From Bacteroidetes bacterium UBA7662 (lineage in GTDB: Bacteria > Bacteroidota > Bacteroidia > UBA7662), in contig DLHS01000012.1 in the NCBI GenBank assembly GCA_002483345.1, positions 1 to 50,272 of the forward strand: a stretch of 50,272 bases of DNA. The letters are read 5' to 3'. Both the position numbers and the translations under genes were made by a program. Shown piece by piece: positions 1-8,474 of the stretch (positions within the stretch are counted from its first letter, which is position 1; every line of letters starts with the position of its first letter). The notes beneath the pieces are model-generated. The model was given only the letters and a program-made list of their open reading frames with translations. It was not told the origin of the DNA and searched no databases.

Positions 1-125
1 GGTAAGAATGTTTCCGGAAGATTGTCAAACGATTTCAAAAATTTCTTTTCAGTAGTTTTTTCGTCGTTTCCCGTTCCGTTGAATGGGAGAGCAAAGGTAG
101 ATAAGCTATTTGTAAAAACAAGCCC
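1..125 (-). promoter_or_regulatory. Tandem leftward Bacteroidota-type promoters for an off-edge transcript
   Basis: Read on the minus strand, TTG at 121-119 is followed after 19 nt by TACCTTTG at 99-92, an exact match to the Bacteroidota -7 box TAnnTTTG. Further downstream, TTTG at 29-26 is followed after 21 nt by TACC at 4-1, where the window ends; the next four bases are expected to be TTTG. An A/T-rich tract lies just upstream of the second site. No open reading frame of this stretch looks real. Two strong promoters in series, without a start codon between them, resemble those of stable-RNA or very highly expressed operons, but the gene itself is outside the window. Confidence 0.5.
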
Positions 126-206
126 CTGATGCAAAATAAATGAACAATTACAGTAAAAAAGAAGCTAACGTATTGATAGCGAAAGAACTCCGTTGGAAAT
201 CTTTTT

Positions 207-575
207 TCAGTATTGCCCGATCGACAATAGCACAAGCGTACAGGCCTCCTCAACAACAATGCCCTGCCCCTCCAAACGTGTCTGCCAATCCGGGTTTTCT
301 GTACCCGGATTAAAAATGACACGACGGGGCTTTAAGGCTTCCACGGCCTCCATAAATGCCGGTTGATGCGCCGGTCCAACATATAAGGTAACCGTATCAA
401 CCAAACCTGGCTCCGGAAAATCTGTATGAATAACATCACCATCCAGTACACCGGTACGCCGGCCGGTCAGCCAAACCGGATGCCCTGCCGCTTTGAGCAT
501 ACGGGCAGCCCGGTAACTGTATCGTTCAGGATTCCCGGAAGCTCCGAGTACAAGGGTTATCGGCTTCTTTGCCAT
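207..575 (-). CDS. CoA-binding domain protein (YccU-like)
   Basis: A 122-residue single-domain protein of the CoA_binding_2 family (Rossmann-like, related to the N-terminal half of succinyl-CoA synthetase alpha). Residues 8-21 carry the glycine-rich turn GASGNPERYSY, and residues 86-95 carry the VIFNPGTENP segment near the nucleotide pocket. Family members bind CoA, but no reaction is established. The start at 575 overlaps the 3' end of the upstream FAD enzyme by 19 bases, so the two are very probably co-transcribed and translationally coupled. Length is normal for the family (about 120-145). Confidence 0.85.
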   Translation of the reverse strand: MAKKPITLVLGASGNPERYSYRAARMLKAAGHPVWLTGRRTGVLDGDVIHTDFPEPGLVDTVTLYVGPAHQPAFMEAVEALKPRRVIFNPGTENPDWQTRLEGQGIVVEEACTLVLLSIGQY

Positions 576-2101
576 AAGGATAATTTTCTGACCGCCGCGA
601 GGCCGTCCATAGCCGCACTGACAATACCTCCCGCAAATCCAGCCCCCTCACCCACCGGGTAAAGATTGGTCAGCTGAGAATGCTGGTGGGTCTCCCTGTC
701 TCTCGGAATACGCACCGGCGACGATGTTCTCGTTTCGGGGGCTACCAGTACCGCTTCGTTGGTATAATAGGCAGGCATCTTTTTCGACAACATCAGCAAG
801 GCTTCACGCATGCGGTTATAGAAAAAACCGGGAAGCACCTGATTCAGTTCCACCGACCTGATATGAGGCCGGTAACTGCAATCCGGTAAATCAACGGAAT
901 GCCGGTTCATAGCAAAGTCGACCACTCTTTGGGCGGGGGCTGTTTGCGCGCCACCCCCTGCCAGAAAAGCCTGCTGCTCGATAGCCTGCTGCCAACGCAA
1001 CATCCGGAAAGCATCTGTACCAAATGCTGCAGGAACATCCTCCAGCCGGGTTTCAACCACAAAGCCGGAATTGGCAAAGGGGTTGTTCCGCTTACTGGGC
1101 GACCAGCCATTGGTTACTATCTCCCCATCGGCCGTGGCGCAGGGTGCAATCACACCTCCGGGACACATGCAAAAGGAGTATACCCCCCGGCCATCCGCCT
1201 GCTGCACTACACTGTAGCTGGCAGGGGGCAGAAACGCTCCCCTGTCGGCCTGGCGGTATTGCAACTGATCGATAATGGTTTGAGGATGTTCTATCCGTAC
1301 ACCCATCGCGATGGGCTTGGCTTCTATCAGAATACCGGCAGCATGCAGACTTTCATAGATATCACGGGCAGAATGGCCTGTTGCCAGAACAACTGCCTTT
1401 ACCGGCATACGCCTGCCATCTCCGAGGCGAAGGGCGGTAAGGGCATCGGAGGATCGTTCCCAGGCGGCTACCCTGGTGTCAAAATGAACCTCGCCACCAC
1501 AGTTTATAATATAGTCGCGCATGGCGGCAATGAGTGCCGGTAGCTTATTGGTGCCGATGTGGGGATGGGCATCCACCAAAATATCGGCATCTGCCCCGAA
1601 AGCGACCAGTATCTGAAGTACTTCGTTGATGTCACCCCGTTTACCCGAACGGGTATAGAGCTTCCCATCCGAGTAGGTACCGGCTCCGCCCTCCCCGAAA
1701 CAGTAGTTTGATTCCGGATTTACCTTGCCTTCCCGCGTAATGGTTACCAAATCACGGCGACGGGCCCTGACATCTTTACCTCTTTCCAGTATGACCGGCT
1801 TCAATCCATTCTCCAGACAAGCCAGCGCCGCAAAAAGCCCGGCGGGCCCAGCCCCTATTATATGTACCTCAGGTGCTGCATGCACCTGTCTTTCAGGCAA
1901 ACGCAATTCAGCGAGATCAAGGGGCGGAATCCCTGGTTCTAGCAGCAGTCTTATCTTAATATCTCTCCCGCGTGCGTCAATCGATCTTTTCAGCAGCCTG
2001 AAATCCTCCCCTTTCCTGATTTCCCGCTTCTCCTGCAGGTAGAGCCGGATAGCTGAAAGATCAAAGCCGATGTGGGGCGGAACGAATATCTCGAGGGGCA
2101 T
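557..2101 (-). CDS. FAD-dependent dehydrogenase, COG2509 family
   Basis: A 514-residue flavoprotein of the uncharacterised COG2509 group. The dinucleotide-binding glycine motif GAGPAG lies at residues 83-88, preceded by an N-terminal domain of about 75 residues that is typical of this group. Downstream are the family's FGEGGAGTYSDGKL segment and a C-terminal GEGAGFAGGI motif, which in related flavoproteins closes the FAD site. The natural substrate is not known. It is the first gene of a two-gene leftward unit with the CoA-binding protein. The start at 2101 is the only ATG that gives the full N-terminal domain. Confidence 0.85.
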   Translation of the reverse strand: MPLEIFVPPHIGFDLSAIRLYLQEKREIRKGEDFRLLKRSIDARGRDIKIRLLLEPGIPPLDLAELRLPERQVHAAPEVHIIGAGPAGLFAALACLENGLKPVILERGKDVRARRRDLVTITREGKVNPESNYCFGEGGAGTYSDGKLYTRSGKRGDINEVLQILVAFGADADILVDAHPHIGTNKLPALIAAMRDYIINCGGEVHFDTRVAAWERSSDALTALRLGDGRRMPVKAVVLATGHSARDIYESLHAAGILIEAKPIAMGVRIEHPQTIIDQLQYRQADRGAFLPPASYSVVQQADGRGVYSFCMCPGGVIAPCATADGEIVTNGWSPSKRNNPFANSGFVVETRLEDVPAAFGTDAFRMLRWQQAIEQQAFLAGGGAQTAPAQRVVDFAMNRHSVDLPDCSYRPHIRSVELNQVLPGFFYNRMREALLMLSKKMPAYYTNEAVLVAPETRTSSPVRIPRDRETHQHSQLTNLYPVGEGAGFAGGIVSAAMDGLAAVRKLSLWQRSR

Positions 2102-2240
2102 GTGGATAAGGTATTGCTTATCAACAGTTTATTAACGATTTAAAACAACTGTGGATAAAACTGCTGCCACAAAAGTAAAGTATAGGCATCAACTCTTGAG
2201 GCTTCATTCGTATTCCACACATTATTGTATATGATTTACA

Positions 2241-2271
2241 TTGTCAGCAGGCCATTCTTAAGCTAAGTTTG
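2241..2271 (+). promoter_or_regulatory. dnaB promoter
   Basis: TTG at 2241-2243, 20 nt, then TAAGTTTG at 2264-2271, a full match to the Bacteroidota promoter pattern. The -7 box ends only 4 nt before the dnaB ATG at 2276, so transcription would start at or beside the start codon. Confidence 0.6.
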
Positions 2272-2275
2272 TAGG

Positions 2276-3826
2276 ATGGAAGACAGCGCGCGCCCGGTTT
2301 CTCAGCTTATCGGGCAGAACACCAGGAATTTTAGAAAGAGTCAGGACGCCACCGGGCCTATACTCGGTAAAATACAACCGCAGGCGATTGAATTGGAGGA
2401 GGCTGTTCTCGGCGCCCTGATGCTCGAAAAAGAAGCTTTATCGCAGGTAATCGACATTCTGAAACCTGATTCTTTTTATGTAGAAGCGAACCGCCACGTT
2501 TTCCTGGCCATCCAGAATCTCTTTAATGCCTCCAAACCGGTTGACTTGCTCACCGTAACCCAGGAGCTCCGGGCTATCGGGCTGCTCGATAAGGTTGGGG
2601 GTGCTTATTATATATCTGAACTCACCAACCGGGTTGCCTCGGCAGCCAACGTTGAATTCCACGCACGCATCATCCTGGAGAAATACATCCTGCGGGAACT
2701 GATCCGGATCTCCAGCGATATCACTAAAAACGCTTTCGAAGAAACAACCGACGTCTTCGATTTGTTGGATAAGGCAGAAACCGAACTCTTTTCGGTAGCC
2801 GAGCAAAACATCCGCCGGAACAGCGAAAGCATGAGCACCCTGGTTTCGAAAGCCATCAAACAAATTGAAGAAATCGGCAAGCAGGAAGACGGTCTTTCAG
2901 GAGTTCCTTCCGGCTTTACCGACCTCGACCGTATCACCAATGGCTGGCAGCGTTCAACCCTTAACATCATCGCGGCACGCCCGGCCATGGGTAAAACCGC
3001 CTTCGTTTTGAGTCTGGCGCGGAATGCGGCGGTGGAATATAAAAAAGGCGTCGCCTTTTTCTCACTGGAGATGTCATCGATTGAACTGGTTAATCGCCTG
3101 TTGTCGGGAGAAGCCGAGATTGAAGCGGAAAAACTCAAAAAAGGCACCCTGGCAGCGCACGAATGGCAGCAACTGAATACCCGGATCAAAAAACTGTCGG
3201 AAGCTCCGCTTTTCATCGACGATACACCTCAGCTTACTTTATTTGAATTGCGGGCCAAATGCCGCCGTTTAAAAGCACACCATAATATAGAGATGATCAT
3301 CATCGACTACCTTCAGTTGATGAGCGGGGGACCGGAAGCAGGAGCCAACGGCAACCGCGAACAGGTTATCGCGAGCATTTCCAGGGGTTTGAAAGCCCTG
3401 GCCAAAGAGCTGAGCGTACCGGTACTCGCTCTTTCTCAGTTAAGTCGTGCGGTTGAACAACGCGGGGGTGACAAAAAACCGCAGCTCTCCGACCTGCGGG
3501 AATCGGGTTCTATCGAACAGGACGCGGATATGGTGATGTTCATCTACCGTCCGGATTACTACAAACTTGATGCGCCTACGGGTGAAACCCAATTTGAAGG
3601 TTTCTCCCAGATTCTCATCGCCAAACACCGGAATGGTCAGGTGGGTGATGTGAATCTCAAATTCGTAAACAAATACGCCAAGTTTGTGAACCCTGACACA
3701 GATTTTGCCAATTTTAATACCGCCGTGCCATATGGTATGGGAGGTGATTATTTCGGAGAGAATCAGCCAAACGTCAAAATTTTACCTTCGAAAATGAATG
3801 ACCGTTTTGAAGATCCTCCTTTTTAA
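2276..3826 (+). CDS. dnaB: Replicative DNA helicase DnaB
   Basis: The hexameric helicase that unwinds the replication fork and loads with primase. The N-terminal helical domain spans about residues 34-140 and starts with the typical PQAIELEEAVLGALML stretch. The RecA-like domain follows a linker, with Walker A ARPAMGKT at 234-241 and Walker B IIIDYLQLM at about 341-349. Length (516) is normal for Bacteroidota and no intein is present. The 30-residue N-terminal lead has no other ATG before the conserved domain, so 2276 is the likely start even though it sits 4 nt after the promoter box. ung follows after 2 nt. Confidence 0.97.
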   Translation: MEDSARPVSQLIGQNTRNFRKSQDATGPILGKIQPQAIELEEAVLGALMLEKEALSQVIDILKPDSFYVEANRHVFLAIQNLFNASKPVDLLTVTQELRAIGLLDKVGGAYYISELTNRVASAANVEFHARIILEKYILRELIRISSDITKNAFEETTDVFDLLDKAETELFSVAEQNIRRNSESMSTLVSKAIKQIEEIGKQEDGLSGVPSGFTDLDRITNGWQRSTLNIIAARPAMGKTAFVLSLARNAAVEYKKGVAFFSLEMSSIELVNRLLSGEAEIEAEKLKKGTLAAHEWQQLNTRIKKLSEAPLFIDDTPQLTLFELRAKCRRLKAHHNIEMIIIDYLQLMSGGPEAGANGNREQVIASISRGLKALAKELSVPVLALSQLSRAVEQRGGDKKPQLSDLRESGSIEQDADMVMFIYRPDYYKLDAPTGETQFEGFSQILIAKHRNGQVGDVNLKFVNKYAKFVNPDTDFANFNTAVPYGMGGDYFGENQPNVKILPSKMNDRFEDPPF

Positions 3827-3828
3827 AT

Positions 3829-4497
3829 ATGGCAGACGTTCAGATTGAAGGGAGCTGGAAGGCAGTTTTGGCAGCGGAATTTGAAAAAGAATATTTCATC
3901 CGGCTGAAACAAAATCTCCTGTCGGAAAAAGCACAGAGGAAACAGGTATTCCCTGCAGGAAGCCTTATTTTTAATGCATTCAACCGCACACCGTTTGATA
4001 AAGTAAAGGTGGTTATCCTGGGCCAGGACCCTTATCACGGTCCCGGACAGGCACATGGTTTATCGTTTTCAGTTCCGGTTGGTGTCCCTGCCCCTCCCTC
4101 GCTTCAGAATATCTTCAAAGAAATCAGCAGCGATATTGGCGGGTCACCCGCACCCAACGGCAACCTCGAACGTTGGGCCGACCAGGGAGTGTTGTTGCTC
4201 AATGCGATTTTAACAGTAAGGGCTAACGAAGCTGCCTCGCACCGTAATTTTGGCTGGGAGCCGTTTACAAATGAAGTCATCAGAACTTTATCTGCCGAAA
4301 GAGAACACCTTGTATTCCTGCTTTGGGGCAGATTTGCACAAGAAAAAGCCGCTTTGATAAACCAGGAAAAACACCTGATTCTCAAAGCGGCTCATCCATC
4401 CCCTTTGTCTGCCTACAATGGTTTTTTTGGCTGTAAGCACTTTTCTACCGCTAATGCGTATCTGCAATCGCAGGGACTCAGTCCGGTATCCTGGTAA
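3829..4497 (+). CDS. ung: Uracil-DNA glycosylase, family 1
   Basis: Removes uracil from DNA as the first step of base-excision repair. The water-activating motif GQDPYHGPGQ places the catalytic Asp at residue 67. The minor-groove loop HPSPLSAYNGFFG carries the catalytic His at about residue 189. Length (222) is standard. It begins 2 nt after dnaB and probably shares its transcript, linking uracil repair with replication. It ends 3 nt before the stop of the convergent DUF5723 gene, with no terminator hairpin visible between them. Confidence 0.97.
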   Translation: MADVQIEGSWKAVLAAEFEKEYFIRLKQNLLSEKAQRKQVFPAGSLIFNAFNRTPFDKVKVVILGQDPYHGPGQAHGLSFSVPVGVPAPPSLQNIFKEISSDIGGSPAPNGNLERWADQGVLLLNAILTVRANEAASHRNFGWEPFTNEVIRTLSAEREHLVFLLWGRFAQEKAALINQEKHLILKAAHPSPLSAYNGFFGCKHFSTANAYLQSQGLSPVSW

Positions 4498-4500
4498 TCA

Positions 4501-5859
4501 TCAATCTTCGAACTCCAGGATTTCCTTGTCTTTGTCTTTATAACCACGCATCCCGAAAACGAGATTCAGGCCAAAACGCACATTAAAAGTGCTTACGTTG
4601 CCCTGATTGGCCAAGGCAAGCAGATTGTCTGCAACGGTATAAACCTGCACAGGCCCCAGTTTCAAGGAAAGTGCCCCGCCCAGATTGTCGAAAGAACCTG
4701 GAGAGACCGTATAGTTGGCACGTAAATACAGCAGATTCCAGAAGTTAGACTGGTAAAAGCCTGTAAATGCGGGGAATGACTCGCTGTTGTATCTGTTATT
4801 GGAAAAAATAACACCAAACTGCTGGCCTTTGGTCCACTCATAACTTGCACTCAGAATATAACGTGTATTCAGCCGGGTAGTGAATTCCTTCCCTTCGATT
4901 GTCTGAACGTTAAATGCCTTTGCAAGGGAATCTCCGATAGCCCCGAATGCATCGCCGTTGTCATTTTCGCCTACTGTAATATTTCCACCGCGATACGTAT
5001 AACCACCACTGTCTGTTACATAACTTTTCAGATCGGATTTCCATGTGATACCCCCTAAATCAGTCACACTGGCTGACACCATCAGCCGTTTTGTGATTTT
5101 ATAAGAAGCCCCTAAGTCAAAAGCAGTACCCTTGTTGTCTGAAAAAGGAAGAAAATTACCGATTTCAACCTCTCCGCCACCAGCAAGTGAATTGATATTG
5201 GAAGTATTATACCTGAATCTGTTGTTGACAACCAGGCTATCCGTTTGCCAGTAAATACTGCCCTCAGAATATTCAACTTCACCCCCTGCCAAACCATTCA
5301 GGTATTTGAAACGCCCGCCGATGGTCAGTTTAGGTGTGATTTCTCTTGTATAGCCTACATGGTACGCGGCATAGGTATTCGCATCTATCCCCATATCATT
5401 CAGACTAATCGGGTTATCTCTGAAATAGGGATCGAGGCTTCCGTTTTGTGCCAGCCGTGTCAAATCTACCGGCAAACTGAAGCTGGACTGAAACACCTGA
5501 TAAGCACCAAAACTGAAAAAATTCTTTCTCCCGACGTGGAAGCCCACATGAAGCAGGTCAAGATGTTCTTCAATATTAAAAGTAAAGGTCTTTCCTGCCC
5601 TTTCTGTGTACAGTTTAGTGAAATCCAGCATAGAACTGTCTCCAACCTCCCTGATAATGTCGTCGAGGACAAATGTTGGGTTGTAGTAATTCACATAAGC
5701 ACCGGGTAACCCAATAAAAAATCTGGCCTGGGGCATGATGCCCGGGTTGGTAAAGACTGATTGCGGAACACCGGTAAACTGATGAAGCCCCAGGTTAAAC
5801 TGAGCGAGTACAGGGGTACTCAGCACAATCGAGAAAAACAGTATGTATAAACGTTTCAT
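4501..5859 (-). CDS. DUF5723 outer-membrane barrel protein
   Basis: A 452-residue protein with an N-terminal signal peptide (about residues 1-19, cleaved after VLA). The mature part is rich in alternating aromatic/polar strands, with the NPG(I/L)MP...F.GLP opening typical of DUF5723, a Bacteroidota family predicted to form outer-membrane beta-barrels related to PorV/FadL-like proteins. The function is not established. It lies 13 nt downstream of a large lipoprotein gene, and the two appear to form one unit exported to the outer membrane. Confidence 0.75.
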   Translation of the reverse strand: MKRLYILFFSIVLSTPVLAQFNLGLHQFTGVPQSVFTNPGIMPQARFFIGLPGAYVNYYNPTFVLDDIIREVGDSSMLDFTKLYTERAGKTFTFNIEEHLDLLHVGFHVGRKNFFSFGAYQVFQSSFSLPVDLTRLAQNGSLDPYFRDNPISLNDMGIDANTYAAYHVGYTREITPKLTIGGRFKYLNGLAGGEVEYSEGSIYWQTDSLVVNNRFRYNTSNINSLAGGGEVEIGNFLPFSDNKGTAFDLGASYKITKRLMVSASVTDLGGITWKSDLKSYVTDSGGYTYRGGNITVGENDNGDAFGAIGDSLAKAFNVQTIEGKEFTTRLNTRYILSASYEWTKGQQFGVIFSNNRYNSESFPAFTGFYQSNFWNLLYLRANYTVSPGSFDNLGGALSLKLGPVQVYTVADNLLALANQGNVSTFNVRFGLNLVFGMRGYKDKDKEILEFED

Positions 5860-5872
5860 AAAGTATCAGGGA

Positions 5873-7945
5873 TTAAAGCAGGCCTTTGACTTTGGCTTCC
5901 ATCATTATTTTGATTTGCAGGTCGTAATCAGTGTACAGCTTTGCGACCGTTGTACCATTGTTTCCTGTATTCATCCGGAATCCAAGCGCAAGTCGTTTGG
6001 AATTTTTGAGCAGGGTAATAGTTGCCTGATCCAGATCAATAGCTGCCGACCCTCTTGAAGCCATATTCACCCTGCCATTGATATCAACCGGAGCGGCCTG
6101 AACAAACGGCACGGTGGTAGCATATACCTGTGTGTTGTTCGAATCAAGCCAGGTCAGTTCGAGGTTGATGTCGAAGGGAAAACGGTTTACATTCTGGAAA
6201 ATCAGTTTGGCACCGGTAATTTCCGGAGAGCCCCCGAAAGTAGTGGCTCCGTTAAAATCAGAAGTATCCCCAAATCTCAGGTTGCTGGCACTGAGTTCCA
6301 GCGGAAGCTCCATTTCCATATCAATCCTGATTTTGCTGTTATCGGTGAGAAAATTAGCCCCTGCGTTGCCGGCAGGATTAAGCAAAACACTGCCACCATA
6401 GGTAATGGTATCCGGAGGCAGGGAAAGCAATTGCGCTATCTGGCTGTTATTTTTATTGAAGCTTACGATTCCGTTGGCGACAGTGCCGGGAACCGTAGGA
6501 AAAGGCAAAATGCTGGGTGCTGCATTGAGCGAAACATTTCCGTTCACCACAGATTTACCCGTCATATCCAGACCAAGCCTGATCGGAGCACCAATGGAAT
6601 TGGCAATTTTCAGTTTTACATCCGGGCTTGCGAAAAGGAAGTCTCCTCCCAACTCTCTTAAAAAGGCCAGATCAAGCTCCAGTTTGCCCGGATCTATCGT
6701 AATGTTCTTCTGACCGAAGTATCCTTCGATATAAGAAAAGTCAATATCAGCAAAATTGTAGCTGACATTCATGGCGTTGGATGAGTCGATTGATTTGAGG
6801 GTCCCCGAAGAAATCAGCTTAGCCTGAACAATTACCGGAATCTGATTAAACGGTTGGGCGGAATTGGTCGTCAGGTCAATGGTGGAATTGGTCAGGTCAA
6901 TTACCCAGTTGGTCGTGCCATTTGAAACCACGTCGACAGAGTCAATGATGGCTACGCTGTTTTTGGAAATCCCAGGAAGACTGACGATGATACGTATGGG
7001 CTCCGCAATCGTTGACTGAAAGTTAAAGTTGATCTGGCCGTCTTTCAGGTCTATGGCATACAGTTCCTCATTATCTGTTGTTTCAAAATCCACATCGGTG
7101 GTATCGGCACTGAACTCCTGACTCGGTATCCTTACTACACCGTTGGTAACCGTAAGGTTATTTCCGGTGGCTGCAATGGTCATCTGACTGGCCAGGTTGA
7201 TAGGAGAAGGAACCGGGTTACCGTTTGAAATGATTTTAACGATGGTAATTTCGATGTCATTATCCATCGTTTTGCCTCCGAGCGGAATGCTTCTTAATTG
7301 GGTTGCACCAGGTGCCACACCACCAAAACGAGCGAAGCCAAGGCTAGTACCGCCTACATTTTTCAACTCAAATACGAGCGAATCCAAAGGAGTCGGATAA
7401 CCATTGGTCAGGTTGAAGTCAAGACTTCCCTGTGAGAAAGTGACCACTGAGAACTCCGTAAGCGCGGGCATGGGGTATGTACCGCCAGCCTGTTCCGGAA
7501 TCGCAGGGAAAGCTGATGTAAGTCCGTTCAGTGCCGAAATGGCAGCAGCTGTCACCGGACTCAGGTTATTCAGGAGTTCACTCAGCGCAATGGTTCTGTT
7601 GGTAGTAAAGTTGTCAATTTCAATGACTCCAAGCTTCAGCGACTGAGTGGTAGGGCTTTGATTGGGAATCTCAATAATATCAGCTACCGACTGCTCGGCC
7701 AGTGAGTCCTGCGCAAATGCAATTTTTATACTGGAATCAGGATTAAAAATCAGGGTAGAATCTTCCTTGATCAGGTTTTTAAGGGAAACGCTGAAAGTAG
7801 CCACCGGGATACCAAATCCCTGCTCCCAATCAGGACTCATAAAGTTGTTAGGCTTATATTTGTCCTTTATACAACCAGCCAAAGCCAGCAATACCAATGC
7901 AGGAAAAATAGTTTTCCAACCAGGTTTGATACGAAACATATTCAT
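5873..7945 (-). CDS. Large predicted lipoprotein, unknown function
   Basis: About 690 residues with an SPII signal: positive N-terminus, hydrophobic stretch and lipobox LAGC with the lipidated Cys at about residue 25. The mature part is long and beta-rich without cysteines or catalytic motifs that I recognise, and contains repeated stretches of Ile/Thr/Asn-rich strands suggestive of stacked beta domains. An in-frame ATG exists at 7969, but the promoter -7 box (7967-7974) overlaps it, so translation must begin at 7945 or 7939. Its partner downstream is the DUF5723 barrel, which points to an outer-membrane or surface assembly. No function is assigned. Confidence 0.7.
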   Translation of the reverse strand: MNMFRIKPGWKTIFPALVLLALAGCIKDKYKPNNFMSPDWEQGFGIPVATFSVSLKNLIKEDSTLIFNPDSSIKIAFAQDSLAEQSVADIIEIPNQSPTTQSLKLGVIEIDNFTTNRTIALSELLNNLSPVTAAAISALNGLTSAFPAIPEQAGGTYPMPALTEFSVVTFSQGSLDFNLTNGYPTPLDSLVFELKNVGGTSLGFARFGGVAPGATQLRSIPLGGKTMDNDIEITIVKIISNGNPVPSPINLASQMTIAATGNNLTVTNGVVRIPSQEFSADTTDVDFETTDNEELYAIDLKDGQINFNFQSTIAEPIRIIVSLPGISKNSVAIIDSVDVVSNGTTNWVIDLTNSTIDLTTNSAQPFNQIPVIVQAKLISSGTLKSIDSSNAMNVSYNFADIDFSYIEGYFGQKNITIDPGKLELDLAFLRELGGDFLFASPDVKLKIANSIGAPIRLGLDMTGKSVVNGNVSLNAAPSILPFPTVPGTVANGIVSFNKNNSQIAQLLSLPPDTITYGGSVLLNPAGNAGANFLTDNSKIRIDMEMELPLELSASNLRFGDTSDFNGATTFGGSPEITGAKLIFQNVNRFPFDINLELTWLDSNNTQVYATTVPFVQAAPVDINGRVNMASRGSAAIDLDQATITLLKNSKRLALGFRMNTGNNGTTVAKLYTDYDLQIKIMMEAKVKGLL

Positions 7946-7966
7946 AGGTTTAACTGCAAAATCCCT

Positions 7967-7997
7967 CAAACTTACTCAAATGGTGGTCAGCCTCAAA
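7967..7997 (-). promoter_or_regulatory. Promoter of the lipoprotein-DUF5723 unit
   Basis: On the minus strand TTTG at 7997-7994, 19 nt, then TAAGTTTG at 7974-7967. This is an exact match to both boxes and gives a leader of about 15 nt to the ATG at 7945. Confidence 0.6.
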
Positions 7998-8044
7998 AGA
8001 TGCTGGCTTAAATTATCGTGAAATACCCAAAATATGGTAGCTGT

Positions 8045-8434
8045 ATGATAAAACTTACGCAAAATATAAAACCCTGGGTACCCCTTTTGGGTGGCCTGGC
8101 AGTGATACTCGGGGCATTTGGTGCTCATGCGCTGAAAAATACCTTGTCAGCCCCTGATCTCGAAGTCTGGAAAACAGCGGTACTTTATCACTTTTTACAC
8201 ACCCTGGCGTTGGGTGCTTTTCGACCGGGAAGGTGGCCATCCATGTTTTTCCTGGCAGGCATTGGTTTATTCTCCGGCTCCCTTTATTTATTGTCGACCA
8301 GCAGCTTACATGGCATGCCGGTTTCCTGGCTCGGTCCTGTTACACCCCTTGGCGGCCTGCTGCTGATTGCCGGCTGGTTGCTGACAGCAGCACAGTTGCG
8401 GAGGAATAATGCTGAAAACGGTCGCGCAGCATAA
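8045..8434 (+). CDS. DUF423 (YgdD/TMEM256-like) membrane protein
   Basis: A small four-helix inner-membrane protein of the DUF423 family. The diagnostic opening G-A-FGAHALK is present near residue 25, followed by helices around LYHFLHTLALG, FFLAGIGLFSGSLYLL and PLGGLLLIAGWLL. The role is unknown. An ATG lies 27 nt upstream at 8018, but the hydrophobic family start fits 8045 (129 residues). It is the first of several rightward genes ending with trkH. Confidence 0.85.
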   Translation: MIKLTQNIKPWVPLLGGLAVILGAFGAHALKNTLSAPDLEVWKTAVLYHFLHTLALGAFRPGRWPSMFFLAGIGLFSGSLYLLSTSSLHGMPVSWLGPVTPLGGLLLIAGWLLTAAQLRRNNAENGRAA

Positions 8435-8474
8435 AAAAACCTTTTAACTTCGACGCTTCACCATTGATCGTCAC

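Noticed and set aside
8018..8044. Longer start for the DUF423 gene
   Set aside because: The extra nine residues are not hydrophobic and not typical of the family; the ATG at 8045 fits better.
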